Source: JBCCZC01 sp039188505 (GTDB lineage: Bacteria; Pseudomonadota; Gammaproteobacteria; Xanthomonadales; SZUA-38). Taken from it: a stretch of DNA of 11,117 nucleotides. The stretch is taken from assembly GCA_039188505.1 (NCBI GenBank), contig JBCCZC010000173.1, positions 1 through 11,117 on the forward strand. Direction: 5' to 3'. The notes beneath the pieces were generated by a model, which was not told the origin of the DNA, ran no database searches, and was given only the letters and a program-made list of their open reading frames with translations. A program made the translations under genes and the position numbers. This document shows, piece after piece, positions 1 to 6,921 of this stretch; the stretch's first letter is position 1; each line of letters starts with the position of its first letter.

Positions 1-1972
1 GGGCGCCAAAGGTGAATTCGTCGGACTGGAGCCCCTGGCGCATGCCGAAATTCTGGATGGCCTCGTTGGCCGGATCGAAGCAGATCAGGCCTCGATTGCT
101 GCTGAGCCAGAGCCGCCCTGACGCGTCCGGCTGGATGCCGTAAATGACGTCGTTGGCCATGCCTTGGGGCTCGCCCCAGGCCCGGAAGACCGGCGCGGTC
201 GCCGCGCTGTCGAGATCGAGGGAGACGAGCCCGGCGCCGCGGGTGCCGATCCAGAGGCGGCTCGGGTCGCTGGCGTTCAGGGAGAACACCGTTTCCGCGG
301 GGAGGCTCGTCGGATCGGCCGGGTCGTGGAGGAACTGCAGTACCTCGCCGGTGGTCCGATCGAGCCGATTCAGACCGCCGGCGTCCGTGCCGACCCAGAT
401 GAACGGATCTGGCCCAGCGGCCAGCGAGATGACCCGCGTGTTGCTGAGGCCCTGCTCGGTCCCGAAGCGCGTGATGCCGTCGCCGTCGAGGCGGTGCAGG
501 CCTCCTCCAAAGGTGCCGATCCAGAGCGCGCCGTCGTCGTCACGAACGAGCGAGGTCACACCCTCGGCGCCGAGGGCGTCAGGACGCTCGGGATTCGGAC
601 GATAGCGCTCGGCGACCCGACCTTCGGGATCGAGGAGCAGCAGGCCCTGGTCGAACGTGCCGACCCAGAGACTGCCATCGGCATTCGGGAGCAGGGAGGC
701 GATGAAGTTCGAGGCCGGTACATCGCTGTCCGCGTCCGTCCAGACCTCGAAGTCGGCGCTACCGGCCGGGCGGTGGTTGAGCCCGCCGCCCAGAGTCGCG
801 ACCCAGAGCGCACCGTCCGCGGCCTCGGCGAAGCCGGTCACGGTGCCGTGGCTGAGCGCATCGGGACCCGGCGCCACGTGTCCGAACTGCCAGCTGCGAG
901 GATGCCAGCGATGGAGTCCGCCGCTGCGGGTGCCGAACCAGAGCAGCCCCCCCTGATCCTCGTAGATCGACATCACGTCGCTGTCCCGGAGCCGGCCCGG
1001 CGCGTCGTCCGCCGCATGGACCTCGCAGGTCTCCGCGGCGGCGTCGAAGAGGCAGAGGCCCGCGACCGTGCCGATCCAGATGCGATCGTCCGCGTCCTGC
1101 ATGAGCGCGCGCACGCGGTCGTGCGGCAGCGAGGTCGGATCGGCGTCGTCGGCCATGATGCGGCTGACGCTGCCGTCCGCGGCAATACGGGCCACGCCGC
1201 CGCCGTACATCCCCACGAGCAGGGTGCCGTCGTCGATCGAAAGCAGCGTGCGGACGCGATCGTCACCCAGCGTCGCGGCATCTTCAGCATCGTGACGCCA
1301 GCGCTCCATGGCGCCACCGCTGGCCGGGTCATAGCGGCTCAGGCCGCTTTCCGTACCGATCCAGATGCGGCCGGCGCCGTCGCCGTGAACGACGTAAACC
1401 TCGTCTCCCGCGACGCTGCCGTCGTCTTCGGGATCATGACGGAAATTCTCGAACGCCCCGGTCGAGGGCGTCACCCGCCAGAGCCCCGTCAGGCGTGTGG
1501 CAATCCACAGATCGCCGTCGCCGTCGAGCCAGAGCGAGCGGACGTTGCGTGGCGGCTCGACCGTGCCCTCGGGGTCGGCGAGCTGGAGCGGCTCGAAGCC
1601 TCGCGTGGCCGGATCCCAGCGGGCGACGCCGCCGCCCTCGGTTCCGACCCAGAGATGACCCGCGGCGTCCTCGACCACGCTCCACACGGTGTCCGCCGGA
1701 AGCGAGCGGGCGTCGCCCGGAACGTGCTTGAAGACCTCGAATCGATAGCCGTCGAACCGATTGAGACCGTCCTCGGTACCGATCCAGAGCAGCCCCTGCG
1801 AGTCCTGGGAGATGACGTTGACGGTCATCTGCGACAGACCGTCCTCCAGCGTGAGCGCGTCGAAGCGGATGGGGCGCTGCGGCTCCGCCTGCGCAACACC
1901 GAGCAGGAGCAGGATCAAGCATGGGAACAGGCCATGGCCGACACCGATCTTTCGGCGTCGACGGTTCGTCAC
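1..1972 (-). CDS. Two-component regulator propeller sensor protein, N-terminal part (3' end beyond the left edge)
   Basis: The minus strand is open without a stop from a GTG at 1972 to the left edge, giving 657 residues. The start is followed by a basic stretch (RRRRK, residues 4-8), a hydrophobic run ending AQA (about residues 15-29) and a likely signal-peptidase site before EP. A propeller begins with EDGLSQ and then LLWIGTEDGLNRFDGY. I count about 13 copies of the Reg_prop (PF07494) signature [LI]W[IVF]GT..GGL.R[WFY]D, one per 45-50 residues, with Trp at residues 63, 108, 156, 204 and onward to 622. Fourteen such blades normally form two seven-bladed sensing rings. The last visible stretch (GLQSDEFTFGA) resembles the end of this region, so a Y_Y_Y domain, a membrane helix and a histidine kinase or GGDEF output are expected outside the window. 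The output type is unknown. An in-frame ATG at 2089 would add 39 residues before the signal sequence; neither start has a strong ribosome binding site. Confidence is high for the family and moderate for the start. Confidence 0.93.
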   Translation of the reverse strand, partial: MTNRRRRKIGVGHGLFPCLILLLLGVAQAEPQRPIRFDALTLEDGLSQMTVNVISQDSQGLLWIGTEDGLNRFDGYRFEVFKHVPGDARSLPADTVWSVVEDAAGHLWVGTEGGGVARWDPATRGFEPLQLADPEGTVEPPRNVRSLWLDGDGDLWIATRLTGLWRVTPSTGAFENFRHDPEDDGSVAGDEVYVVHGDGAGRIWIGTESGLSRYDPASGGAMERWRHDAEDAATLGDDRVRTLLSIDDGTLLVGMYGGGVARIAADGSVSRIMADDADPTSLPHDRVRALMQDADDRIWIGTVAGLCLFDAAAETCEVHAADDAPGRLRDSDVMSIYEDQGGLLWFGTRSGGLHRWHPRSWQFGHVAPGPDALSHGTVTGFAEAADGALWVATLGGGLNHRPAGSADFEVWTDADSDVPASNFIASLLPNADGSLWVGTFDQGLLLLDPEGRVAERYRPNPERPDALGAEGVTSLVRDDDGALWIGTFGGGLHRLDGDGITRFGTEQGLSNTRVISLAAGPDPFIWVGTDAGGLNRLDRTTGEVLQFLHDPADPTSLPAETVFSLNASDPSRLWIGTRGAGLVSLDLDSAATAPVFRAWGEPQGMANDVIYGIQPDASGRLWLSSNRGLICFDPANEAIQNFGMRQGLQSDEFTFGA

Positions 1973-1991
1973 GCTCGCTTGCCACGGCGCG

Positions 1992-2008
1992 TCAGCCAGG
2001 CTGGCTGA
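1992..2008. promoter_or_regulatory. Perfect 17-bp palindrome upstream of the propeller sensor gene
   Basis: TCAGCCAGGCTGGCTGA is a perfect inverted repeat (8 bp, one central base, 8 bp) ending 20 nt upstream of the GTG start at 1972. It could be an operator, or a hairpin in the 5' leader that affects translation. If translation starts at the upstream ATG (2089), it lies inside coding sequence. No regulator is recognised. Confidence 0.35.
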
Positions 2009-2112
2009 TGTGGTCAACGTGCTACCCCTCGCCGGCTGGTGCCGGCTTGTTGTCGTCTGCGCCGCCCATCCGTGGGCGCATACGTTCATGGCAGACGTTA
2101 CGACCGGAGTGC

Positions 2113-2148
2113 TGTCCGGACAACTGATACTGCGCAAACAAATGTCAA
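2113..2148 (-). promoter_or_regulatory. Possible promoter of the propeller sensor gene
   Basis: The 237-bp gap between the two minus-strand genes contains, on the minus strand, a perfect -35 hexamer TTGACA (2148-2143). It is followed by an AT-rich spacer but only a poor -10 candidate (AGTTGT at 17 nt). A 10-bp palindrome TGTCCGGACA (2113-2122) overlaps the expected -10/start-site region and could be an operator. The weak -10 makes this tentative. I see nothing else in the gap. Confidence 0.3.
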
Positions 2149-2209
2149 CGGAATTGCTACACGGCCGTCGGGCGCCGAATCACCCTTCGAAGCGGCCCGC
2201 CAAAGACCT

Positions 2210-3403
2210 TCAGCGGGCGTCAATGGTCTCGAAACCGTTACCGAATATCCGATCGCTGGCGCAACGCCAGCGAGCGACGTACGGGGTGTCGACGCCTCCC
2301 GCATTGAGGAACCACCCGCCCGCGTAGAGATCGCCGTCGAAGCTGGCCAGCGCCCGGACGTCGCCGAAGAGCCCGGCACCCAGGGGCTCCCAGTCCGCTC
2401 CGTCCCAGCGCGCGATCCGATTCGCGCGAATCGGGCCCGCCTCGCGAAAGGTGCCGGCCACATACAGCGCCTCGCCGCGACCATCGTCATGGCGCGCGAG
2501 TGCGAGGACATCCCCCAAAACCCCATCGTCCAGGTCGAGGAACTGGGTGAATTGGTACTTCGCGATGCCGAAGACCGGCACGTTGGCGGTTGCGAAGTCT
2601 CCGCCGATATGAGGCGCCAGGCCCGTTCCGTCATCGAACTCGGTGATCGCGCGGACGATATCGCTCGTGCCCGTGGACAGCGTGAACCAGCGCTCGCCGC
2701 TCCAGGCCGCCACGTTGCGCGCCGTGAGTTCACCGGCCTGGCCAAACAGACCGCCGACCCAGAGGCGCGTGTCGGTGGACTGGGTCTCCACGTTGAAGCC
2801 CTGGCGCACCACACCGAGGGAGAAGACGAACCCGTCGGTACTGCCGTCGACCGCGGCCCAGGATGCGCCATCCCAGGCGCCGAGGAACGGCACCGCCGTA
2901 GCGCCGGAGGTCACGAAGCGGCCGCCGGCAAAAAGCTGCGCACCATCGCCGCCGTTGTAGGAGGCGAGCGCCAGCACATCGCCATCGAGGCCTTCCGCGA
3001 GGGGCGACCAGGCGACCCCGTCCCAGCGGGCGATCCGGTTCGCCGCGGCGCCGCCGGCCGTCGGGAAGCGCCCGCCGGCGTAGAGTGCCGGTCCGTCGCC
3101 GCTGTCGTGGACGGCTAGAGCGTTCACGTCGAAGCCGACGCCGCCGCCGACGTCCTCCCAGGCGGTGCCGTCATATCGCGCGATGTACCGGCGCTCGGCG
3201 GCGCCGATGGTGCGGAAGGCGCCCGCGGCAAAAAGCGCGGGTCCGGAGCCGTCGTCGTGGACGGCCAGCGCGAAGACCGCGCTGTCGGGCGTCACCCCCG
3301 GGACGACCGGCTCCCAGGCGCAGGACGACTCGCCGGCGGTCGCGGCAGCAGTGAAGCCGAGGGCCAGCAGCCCGGTCCGGCCGATGGTCCCGGCCGCGCT
3401 CAC
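2210..3403 (-). CDS. Secreted seven-bladed beta-propeller repeat protein with C-terminal IFxxGFE tail
   Basis: This is a 397-residue exported protein. The GTG at 3403 is chosen because it overlaps the stop of the upstream small gene (GTGA), has GGAG 4 nt upstream (3411-3408), and begins a signal peptide (residues 1-23, ending TAAATA before GES). The same frame is open up to 3739, but that extension is Arg-rich with no signal peptide at its start. The mature part is seven repeats of about 50 residues with pattern DV.ALA..D.G.G..L[YF].GG.F..AGG...N.IARWDG..W.PL..GL.G, covering residues 40-380. Repeats 4 and 5 are the most divergent. Blade 7 lacks its outer WDG..WEPL strand, while the mature N-terminus (CAWEPVVPGV) looks like that missing strand, which suggests ring closure. 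The only cysteines are Cys28 and Cys381, at the two ends of the ring. The tail is IFGNGFE (386-392) plus five residues. No catalytic motif is seen; the ligand or partner is unknown. Confidence 0.85.
   Translation of the reverse strand: MSAAGTIGRTGLLALGFTAAATAGESSCAWEPVVPGVTPDSAVFALAVHDDGSGPALFAAGAFRTIGAAERRYIARYDGTAWEDVGGGVGFDVNALAVHDSGDGPALYAGGRFPTAGGAAANRIARWDGVAWSPLAEGLDGDVLALASYNGGDGAQLFAGGRFVTSGATAVPFLGAWDGASWAAVDGSTDGFVFSLGVVRQGFNVETQSTDTRLWVGGLFGQAGELTARNVAAWSGERWFTLSTGTSDIVRAITEFDDGTGLAPHIGGDFATANVPVFGIAKYQFTQFLDLDDGVLGDVLALARHDDGRGEALYVAGTFREAGPIRANRIARWDGADWEPLGAGLFGDVRALASFDGDLYAGGWFLNAGGVDTPYVARWRCASDRIFGNGFETIDAR
2228..2248 (-). other. C-terminal IFxxGFE motif (IFGNGFE) of the propeller protein
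   Basis: Residues 386-392 of the 397-residue propeller protein read IFGNGFE, five residues from the end. The unrelated secreted haem protein encoded at 3784-6027 ends with IFSSGFE in the same position relative to its C-terminus. The motif follows the end of the repeat domain and is not part of a blade. A sorting or anchoring role is inferred only. Confidence 0.6.
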
Positions 3404-3615
3404 CGCGCTCCGAGCCGCCCGAACGCCGCCGCGGAGACCTCGAGTACCGAGGGCCAGGAAGTTGTCCCGGGTGCGATCACCTCGAAGTGGTAGCGGATGC
3501 GCAGGTCGGGTGCGGGCGACTTGAGTGCGTCGAGGTCCGCGGCCTGCATCAGCTCGGCGGCGGTGACGTGTGGGCCCAAGCAGAGGAGCAGGCAGAAAAC
3601 GGCGAGTCGCTGCAT
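3400..3615 (-). CDS. Small exported protein, 71 aa, coupled to the downstream propeller gene
   Basis: The ATG at 3615 starts a clear signal peptide (MQRLAVFCLLLCLGPHVTAA, residues 1-20), leaving a mature peptide of about 51 residues. Its TGA stop shares bases with the GTG start of the propeller gene (GTGA), so the two are probably translated together. The ribosome binding site is weak (GAGA just upstream). The mature start (ELMQAADLDALKSPAPDLRIRY) resembles, from memory, the N-terminus of some exported alpha/beta hydrolases (DLDAL.SP..D.RI.YG), but no hydrolase core, GXSXG or oxyanion motif follows. It may therefore be a shortened remnant fused to new sequence. Alternatively it is a genuine small secreted partner of the propeller. 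Function unknown; the signal peptide and coupling are the support for it being real. Confidence 0.6.
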   Translation of the reverse strand: MQRLAVFCLLLCLGPHVTAAELMQAADLDALKSPAPDLRIRYHFEVIAPGTTSWPSVLEVSAAAFGRLGAR

Positions 3616-3783
3616 GGTCTCGGTATCGAATCAACGGGGATGCCAGCCTAAGCGCTGGACGCGAGTGCCACAAACGACCGGTGCGCTGGCGGGTTTTTCC
3701 CGCGCGTTGCGTGAGAGCTTCAGCAGAACAGGGAAACACGCCCTATGCTGAGCAGGACGCCGTCGCCAGGGAAGCGCAACGCC
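3616..3783. other. Divergent intergenic region between the small exported gene and the haem-protein gene
   Basis: This 168-bp stretch must hold the promoters for both directions. I cannot identify convincing -35/-10 pairs. It contains a small hairpin with a T5 loop, GCGGG-TTTTT-CCCGC (3689-3703), and for the plus gene AGGGAAG (3768-3774), 9 nt before the ATG at 3784. Confidence 0.5.
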
Positions 3784-6027
3784 ATGTCATCGAATCAACT
3801 CCGGGGGCCGCTGGCCGGCCTGATACTGCTCGTTTGCGGCCGGGCGCTGGCCTACGATGCGGCGCAGTGCTCGGCTTCGACCGGCGCCGCGGACCGCCTA
3901 GCCAACCCCATCCTCTTCGTGACCCAGGTGCCGATTCCCCAGGATTTCGCCACGATTGGCTCCGTGTTCGCGAATCACCTCGCGACGATGCGGTCCGTCG
4001 GTCGCGGCGGCGACCTGTTTCTCCTGGAGCCGGACGGTACGCTCTGCAATCTCACGCGCGCAGCCGGCTTCGGGGGGCCGGGCGAGCAGGACGCCGAGGC
4101 GATCGCGGTCCGCAATCCGGACGTGCACTTCGACGGGGATCGTGCCGTGTTTGCGATGGTCGTCGGCGGCCCCTCCCGCCAGTTCGAGTTCAACAGCTAC
4201 TTCTGGCAGCTGTTCGAGGTGTCCGGGCTGAGACCGGGCGAGCCGCTGGAGATTACTCGGGTTCCGAACCAGCCGGCCGACGCCAACAACGTGATGCCCG
4301 TCTACGCGCCGGACGGCACGATCGTCTTCGTCAGCGATCGGCCGCACAACGGACTGCCTCATCTCTATCCGCCGCTCGACGAGTATGAGTCCACGGAGAC
4401 GCCGAGCGGACTCTGGAGACTCGATGCCGAAACCGGGGCGCTGACGCTGCTCGGCCATTCGCCGTCGGGCTCTTTCGACCCGCTCATCGACTCGTTCGGG
4501 CGCGTGGTCTTCACGCGCTGGGACCACCTGCAGCAGGATCAGCAGTCGGACACGCCCGGGGGACTGGCGACCTTCGGCGGACACGACTTTGCCTCCGAGG
4601 CCGCTGACGCCGAACGCCTGGAGACGCTGACGGAGGTGTTTCCGGAGCCCCGCCCGGTACCCGAGCTCGTGGCCGGGACCAATCTCAACGGCCATCGCTT
4701 CAACCACTTCTTCCCCTGGATGGTGAATCTCGACGGGTCGGAGGAGGAAACGCTGAATCACGTCGGCCGCCACGAGCTGCACAGCTTCTTCGCCCGCAGC
4801 TTCACGGACGACGCGGCACTCGACGATTTCATCGATGCGGTCAGCGGTCGAACGAACGGCAACGACGTCTTCAACGTACTTCAGCTCGCCGAGGATCCGA
4901 ATGATCCGGGGCGCTTCTTCGCGGTGGACGCACCGGAATTCCAGACCCATGCCTCCGGGCAGATCTTCGCGCTCACCGCGACGCCGGAGACCAATCCGGA
5001 CGACATCACCGTCACCTACGTGACCCACCCGGACACGGAGACGGTCACGGACGACCCGTCGCCCGAGCATTCGGGGCACTACCGGGAGCCGCTGGTGCTC
5101 GCGAACGGCACGCTCGTCGCGGCGCACACGGAGGAGACCGGCGAGGCGGGAAACCTCGGCACCCGGGCCGCGCCCGATCCCGCCTACGACTTCCAGCTCA
5201 AGGCGCTGGTCGATGCCGGCAACGGTTTCCTCGAGGCTGGCCCGTCACTGACCGGGGGCATCGACGCGACCGTGTCCTACTTCGACCCGGACGTGCTGGT
5301 CACCTACAGCGGCCCCCTCTGGGAGCTGAATCCGATCGAAATCCGGGTACGCCCGGTGCCGCCGGTGGTGAATGAGCCCGACCTCGCCGCACCCGAGCGG
5401 GCCGTTTTCGACCGCGTCGGGGTCGACGAGGGCGCCTTCCGCCGCTGGATGGCCGAGCGGAACCTGGCCCTGATGGTGGCGCGGAATGTCACGACCCGGG
5501 ACGACCTCGACGTGCAGCAGCCCTACAACCTGCGGGTACCGGGCGGCGCGGAAAGCGTCGGCTCCGGTGGTCGCGTGTACGACGTCGCGCACTTCCAGTT
5601 TTTCCAGGGCGACATGATCCGGGGCTACGAGATTCAGGAGGGACGGCGCGTCCTGAGCCGGGTGCTCCACGACGAGGCTGTCCTCGCGGAGACCCCGCTG
5701 TCAGAGACCGGTCCGGCCGGTTCCGTCGACGTGTTTCCCGATGGCTCCGTCGCGTCCTTCGTTCCGACGCGCCGCGCGATGGCCTGGCAGCTCACGGCAC
5801 CGGAAGACCACACCCCGGTCGTGCGCGAGCGCGTCTGGATCACCTTCCAGCCCGGCGAGGTGCGGGTCTGCGATGGCTGCCACGGGGTAAACCGGGTGAG
5901 CCAGGCCGGAGTGGGCCCGGCAACGAACGAAGCGCAGGCCCTCGAGGCGCTGCTCACCCGCTGGCAGCAGCGCGCGAACGACGGCATTTTCAGCAGCGGC
6001 TTCGAGCGCTCCGAAGCCGCGCTGTAG
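3784..6027 (+). CDS. HzsA-related secreted propeller-like protein with single c-type haem site and IFxxGFE tail
   Basis: This is a 747-residue exported protein. The ATG at 3784 is preferred: AGGGAAG lies 9 nt upstream and a signal peptide follows (residues 1-23, ending RALA before YD). An ATG at 3745 would add 13 residues. The body starts with ILFVTQVPIPQDFATIGSVF (43-62) and has propeller-like blades such as GGDLFLLEPDG (75-85), APDGTIVFVSDRP (175-187) and DSFGRVVFTRWDH (236-248). A His-rich segment covers residues 304-333 (HRFNHFF, NHVGRHELH). Near the end, VWITFQPGEVRVCDGCHGVN contains CDGCH (696-700), a CxxCH covalent haem-attachment motif. This architecture matches proteins annotated as related to the middle domain of the hydrazine synthase alpha subunit (HzsA, PF18582); that assignment is recalled, not searched. 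Hydrazine synthesis itself is not implied, as no other anammox gene is present. The tail IFSSGFE (735-741) matches the propeller protein upstream. Reaction and electron partner unknown. Confidence 0.85.
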   Translation: MSSNQLRGPLAGLILLVCGRALAYDAAQCSASTGAADRLANPILFVTQVPIPQDFATIGSVFANHLATMRSVGRGGDLFLLEPDGTLCNLTRAAGFGGPGEQDAEAIAVRNPDVHFDGDRAVFAMVVGGPSRQFEFNSYFWQLFEVSGLRPGEPLEITRVPNQPADANNVMPVYAPDGTIVFVSDRPHNGLPHLYPPLDEYESTETPSGLWRLDAETGALTLLGHSPSGSFDPLIDSFGRVVFTRWDHLQQDQQSDTPGGLATFGGHDFASEAADAERLETLTEVFPEPRPVPELVAGTNLNGHRFNHFFPWMVNLDGSEEETLNHVGRHELHSFFARSFTDDAALDDFIDAVSGRTNGNDVFNVLQLAEDPNDPGRFFAVDAPEFQTHASGQIFALTATPETNPDDITVTYVTHPDTETVTDDPSPEHSGHYREPLVLANGTLVAAHTEETGEAGNLGTRAAPDPAYDFQLKALVDAGNGFLEAGPSLTGGIDATVSYFDPDVLVTYSGPLWELNPIEIRVRPVPPVVNEPDLAAPERAVFDRVGVDEGAFRRWMAERNLALMVARNVTTRDDLDVQQPYNLRVPGGAESVGSGGRVYDVAHFQFFQGDMIRGYEIQEGRRVLSRVLHDEAVLAETPLSETGPAGSVDVFPDGSVASFVPTRRAMAWQLTAPEDHTPVVRERVWITFQPGEVRVCDGCHGVNRVSQAGVGPATNEAQALEALLTRWQQRANDGIFSSGFERSEAAL
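5986..6006 (+). other. C-terminal IFxxGFE motif (IFSSGFE) of the HzsA-related protein
   Basis: Residues 735-741 of 747 read IFSSGFE, six residues from the end and about 35 residues after the haem motif. It is the same motif and placement as in the propeller protein ending at 2210, although the two proteins are otherwise unrelated. Confidence 0.6.
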
Positions 6028-6029
6028 GC

Positions 6030-6053
6030 GCTTATTCCGGCTTGCGGAAGAGC
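6030..6053. terminator. Candidate bidirectional hairpin at the convergent gene junction
   Basis: GCT-ta-TTCCG-gcttg-CGGAA-g-AGC forms a stem of 5 bp plus 3 bp around a small internal loop. It starts 3 nt after the stop of the plus gene and overlaps the last codons of the minus gene. The symmetric placement would suit termination from both sides, but neither strand has a following U-run, so support is modest. Confidence 0.3.
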
Positions 6054-6784
6054 AGCGTGAACCGGTCGGAATTGCCGGACACGGCGCGGCGCCCGACCTC
6101 GAACCGCAGCTCGTCGTCCGACTTGTAGTGCAGGTCCGAGTAGCCGACGAACTCGAAGCCGGCGTCGAGCACCTCGTGGATCACGACCACCGGATCGATG
6201 CGACGGCGGTTCTCGCTCCACTGCGGTTCCATGTGGCGGCGGGTGTGATCGACGACGCCGTACACGCCGCCGGGCTTGAGCGCCTCGAATACGGCGACGT
6301 TGACCGATCGGCGGCCTTCCTCGGTGAAGTTGTGCATGTTGCGGAAGGTCAGCGCCGCGTCGAAGCCCGTCTCCCCGAACGAGAACGGCTTGATCGACGT
6401 CTGCCGCAGCACCGGGTCGCGCTCCGTCTCCAGTTCGATCGAAAGCGCCTTGGCCTGCTCGAAGCCCGCCAGACCCATGAGGTTGTTCTCGAGCCGTGAA
6501 GTGCCGATCGCGGCGACGTACTCCCCGTCCGCTGCCAGCGCCGGCGCCAGCAGCTTCGCGTACCAGCCGCCGCCCGGCACGAGCTCGAGGACCTTCATGT
6601 CCGACTCGATACCGAAGAACTCCAGGGTCTCCACGGGCCTCCGGTTGGCGTCGCGATCTCGCTCGGCTTCGGTACGAATCTCGGCCTCCATGGCGGCACG
6701 GATGCGGTCGGAGAAGGAGTCCTGGGCTGCGGCAGCACCGGCAGCAAGGAAGAGCGAGAGCAGAACGAGGGCGCGAACGATCAC
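6032..6784 (-). CDS. Exported class I methyltransferase-like protein (COG4798 type)
   Basis: 250 residues. The GTG at 6784 has GGAG 7 nt upstream (6795-6792) and starts a signal peptide (MIVRALVLLSLFLAAGAAAA, cleavage near residue 20-21). A Rossmann-like methyltransferase fold follows. Motif I is VLELVPGGGWY (residues 65-75), a mid-region reads FDAALTFRNMHNF (141-153), and a post-motif strand reads LKPGGVYGVVDHT (169-181). This fits the predicted exported methyltransferases of COG4798, whose substrate is not known to me. SAM is normally cytoplasmic, so either the protein binds SAM before export, uses another ligand, or the N-terminus acts as an anchor. It converges on the HzsA-related gene with a 4-nt gap and lies 137 nt downstream of a same-strand two-gene operon. 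Fold assignment is firm; substrate and location of activity are not. Confidence 0.88.
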   Translation of the reverse strand: MIVRALVLLSLFLAAGAAAAQDSFSDRIRAAMEAEIRTEAERDRDANRRPVETLEFFGIESDMKVLELVPGGGWYAKLLAPALAADGEYVAAIGTSRLENNLMGLAGFEQAKALSIELETERDPVLRQTSIKPFSFGETGFDAALTFRNMHNFTEEGRRSVNVAVFEALKPGGVYGVVDHTRRHMEPQWSENRRRIDPVVVIHEVLDAGFEFVGYSDLHYKSDDELRFEVGRRAVSGNSDRFTLLFRKPE

Positions 6785-6889
6785 GGCGTGGCTCCGGTTG
6801 GTGAGAATTGCCGCCAGCTTAGCGATCGAAAGTATGGGTTCGATGAAACCGCCGGATCTCCTGCGCCAGGATCACCCGCAAGGGGCGTT

Positions 6890-6900
6890 CCGCGTCGCGG
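6890..6900. other. Short palindrome in the 6785-6921 gap
   Basis: CCGCGTCGCGG is a perfect 11-bp inverted repeat with one central base, 22 nt past the stop of the gene ending at 6922. It might contribute to weak termination, but there is no U-run. No clear promoter for the methyltransferase gene is visible in the remaining sequence. Confidence 0.2.
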
Positions 6901-6921
6901 CCCGGAGATGCCGTGGGTACG

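Noticed and set aside
164..2008. 614-codon plus-strand open frame with periodic ADPE/ADPD motifs
   Set aside because: It is the antisense of the Reg_prop gene. The minus-strand translation has a signal peptide and about 13 recognisable propeller repeats, and the periodic motif is the reverse complement of the LW[IV]GT codons.
3404..3739. N-terminal extension of the propeller protein to a start at 3739
   Set aside because: The extra residues are Arg-rich and without domain character, and they overlap the small exported gene. The GTG at 3403 has a Shine-Dalgarno, a signal peptide and a stop/start overlap.
3784..3861. Possible lipoprotein signal (LLVC) in the haem protein
   Set aside because: The residue before Cys18 is Val, not Gly/Ala/Ser, and a standard signal-peptidase I site (ALA before YD) follows at residue 23.
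3898..5127. 409-codon minus-strand open frame
   Set aside because: It is antisense to the HzsA-related gene, rich in Arg/Glu/Val as expected of high-GC shadow frames, and has no recognisable domain.
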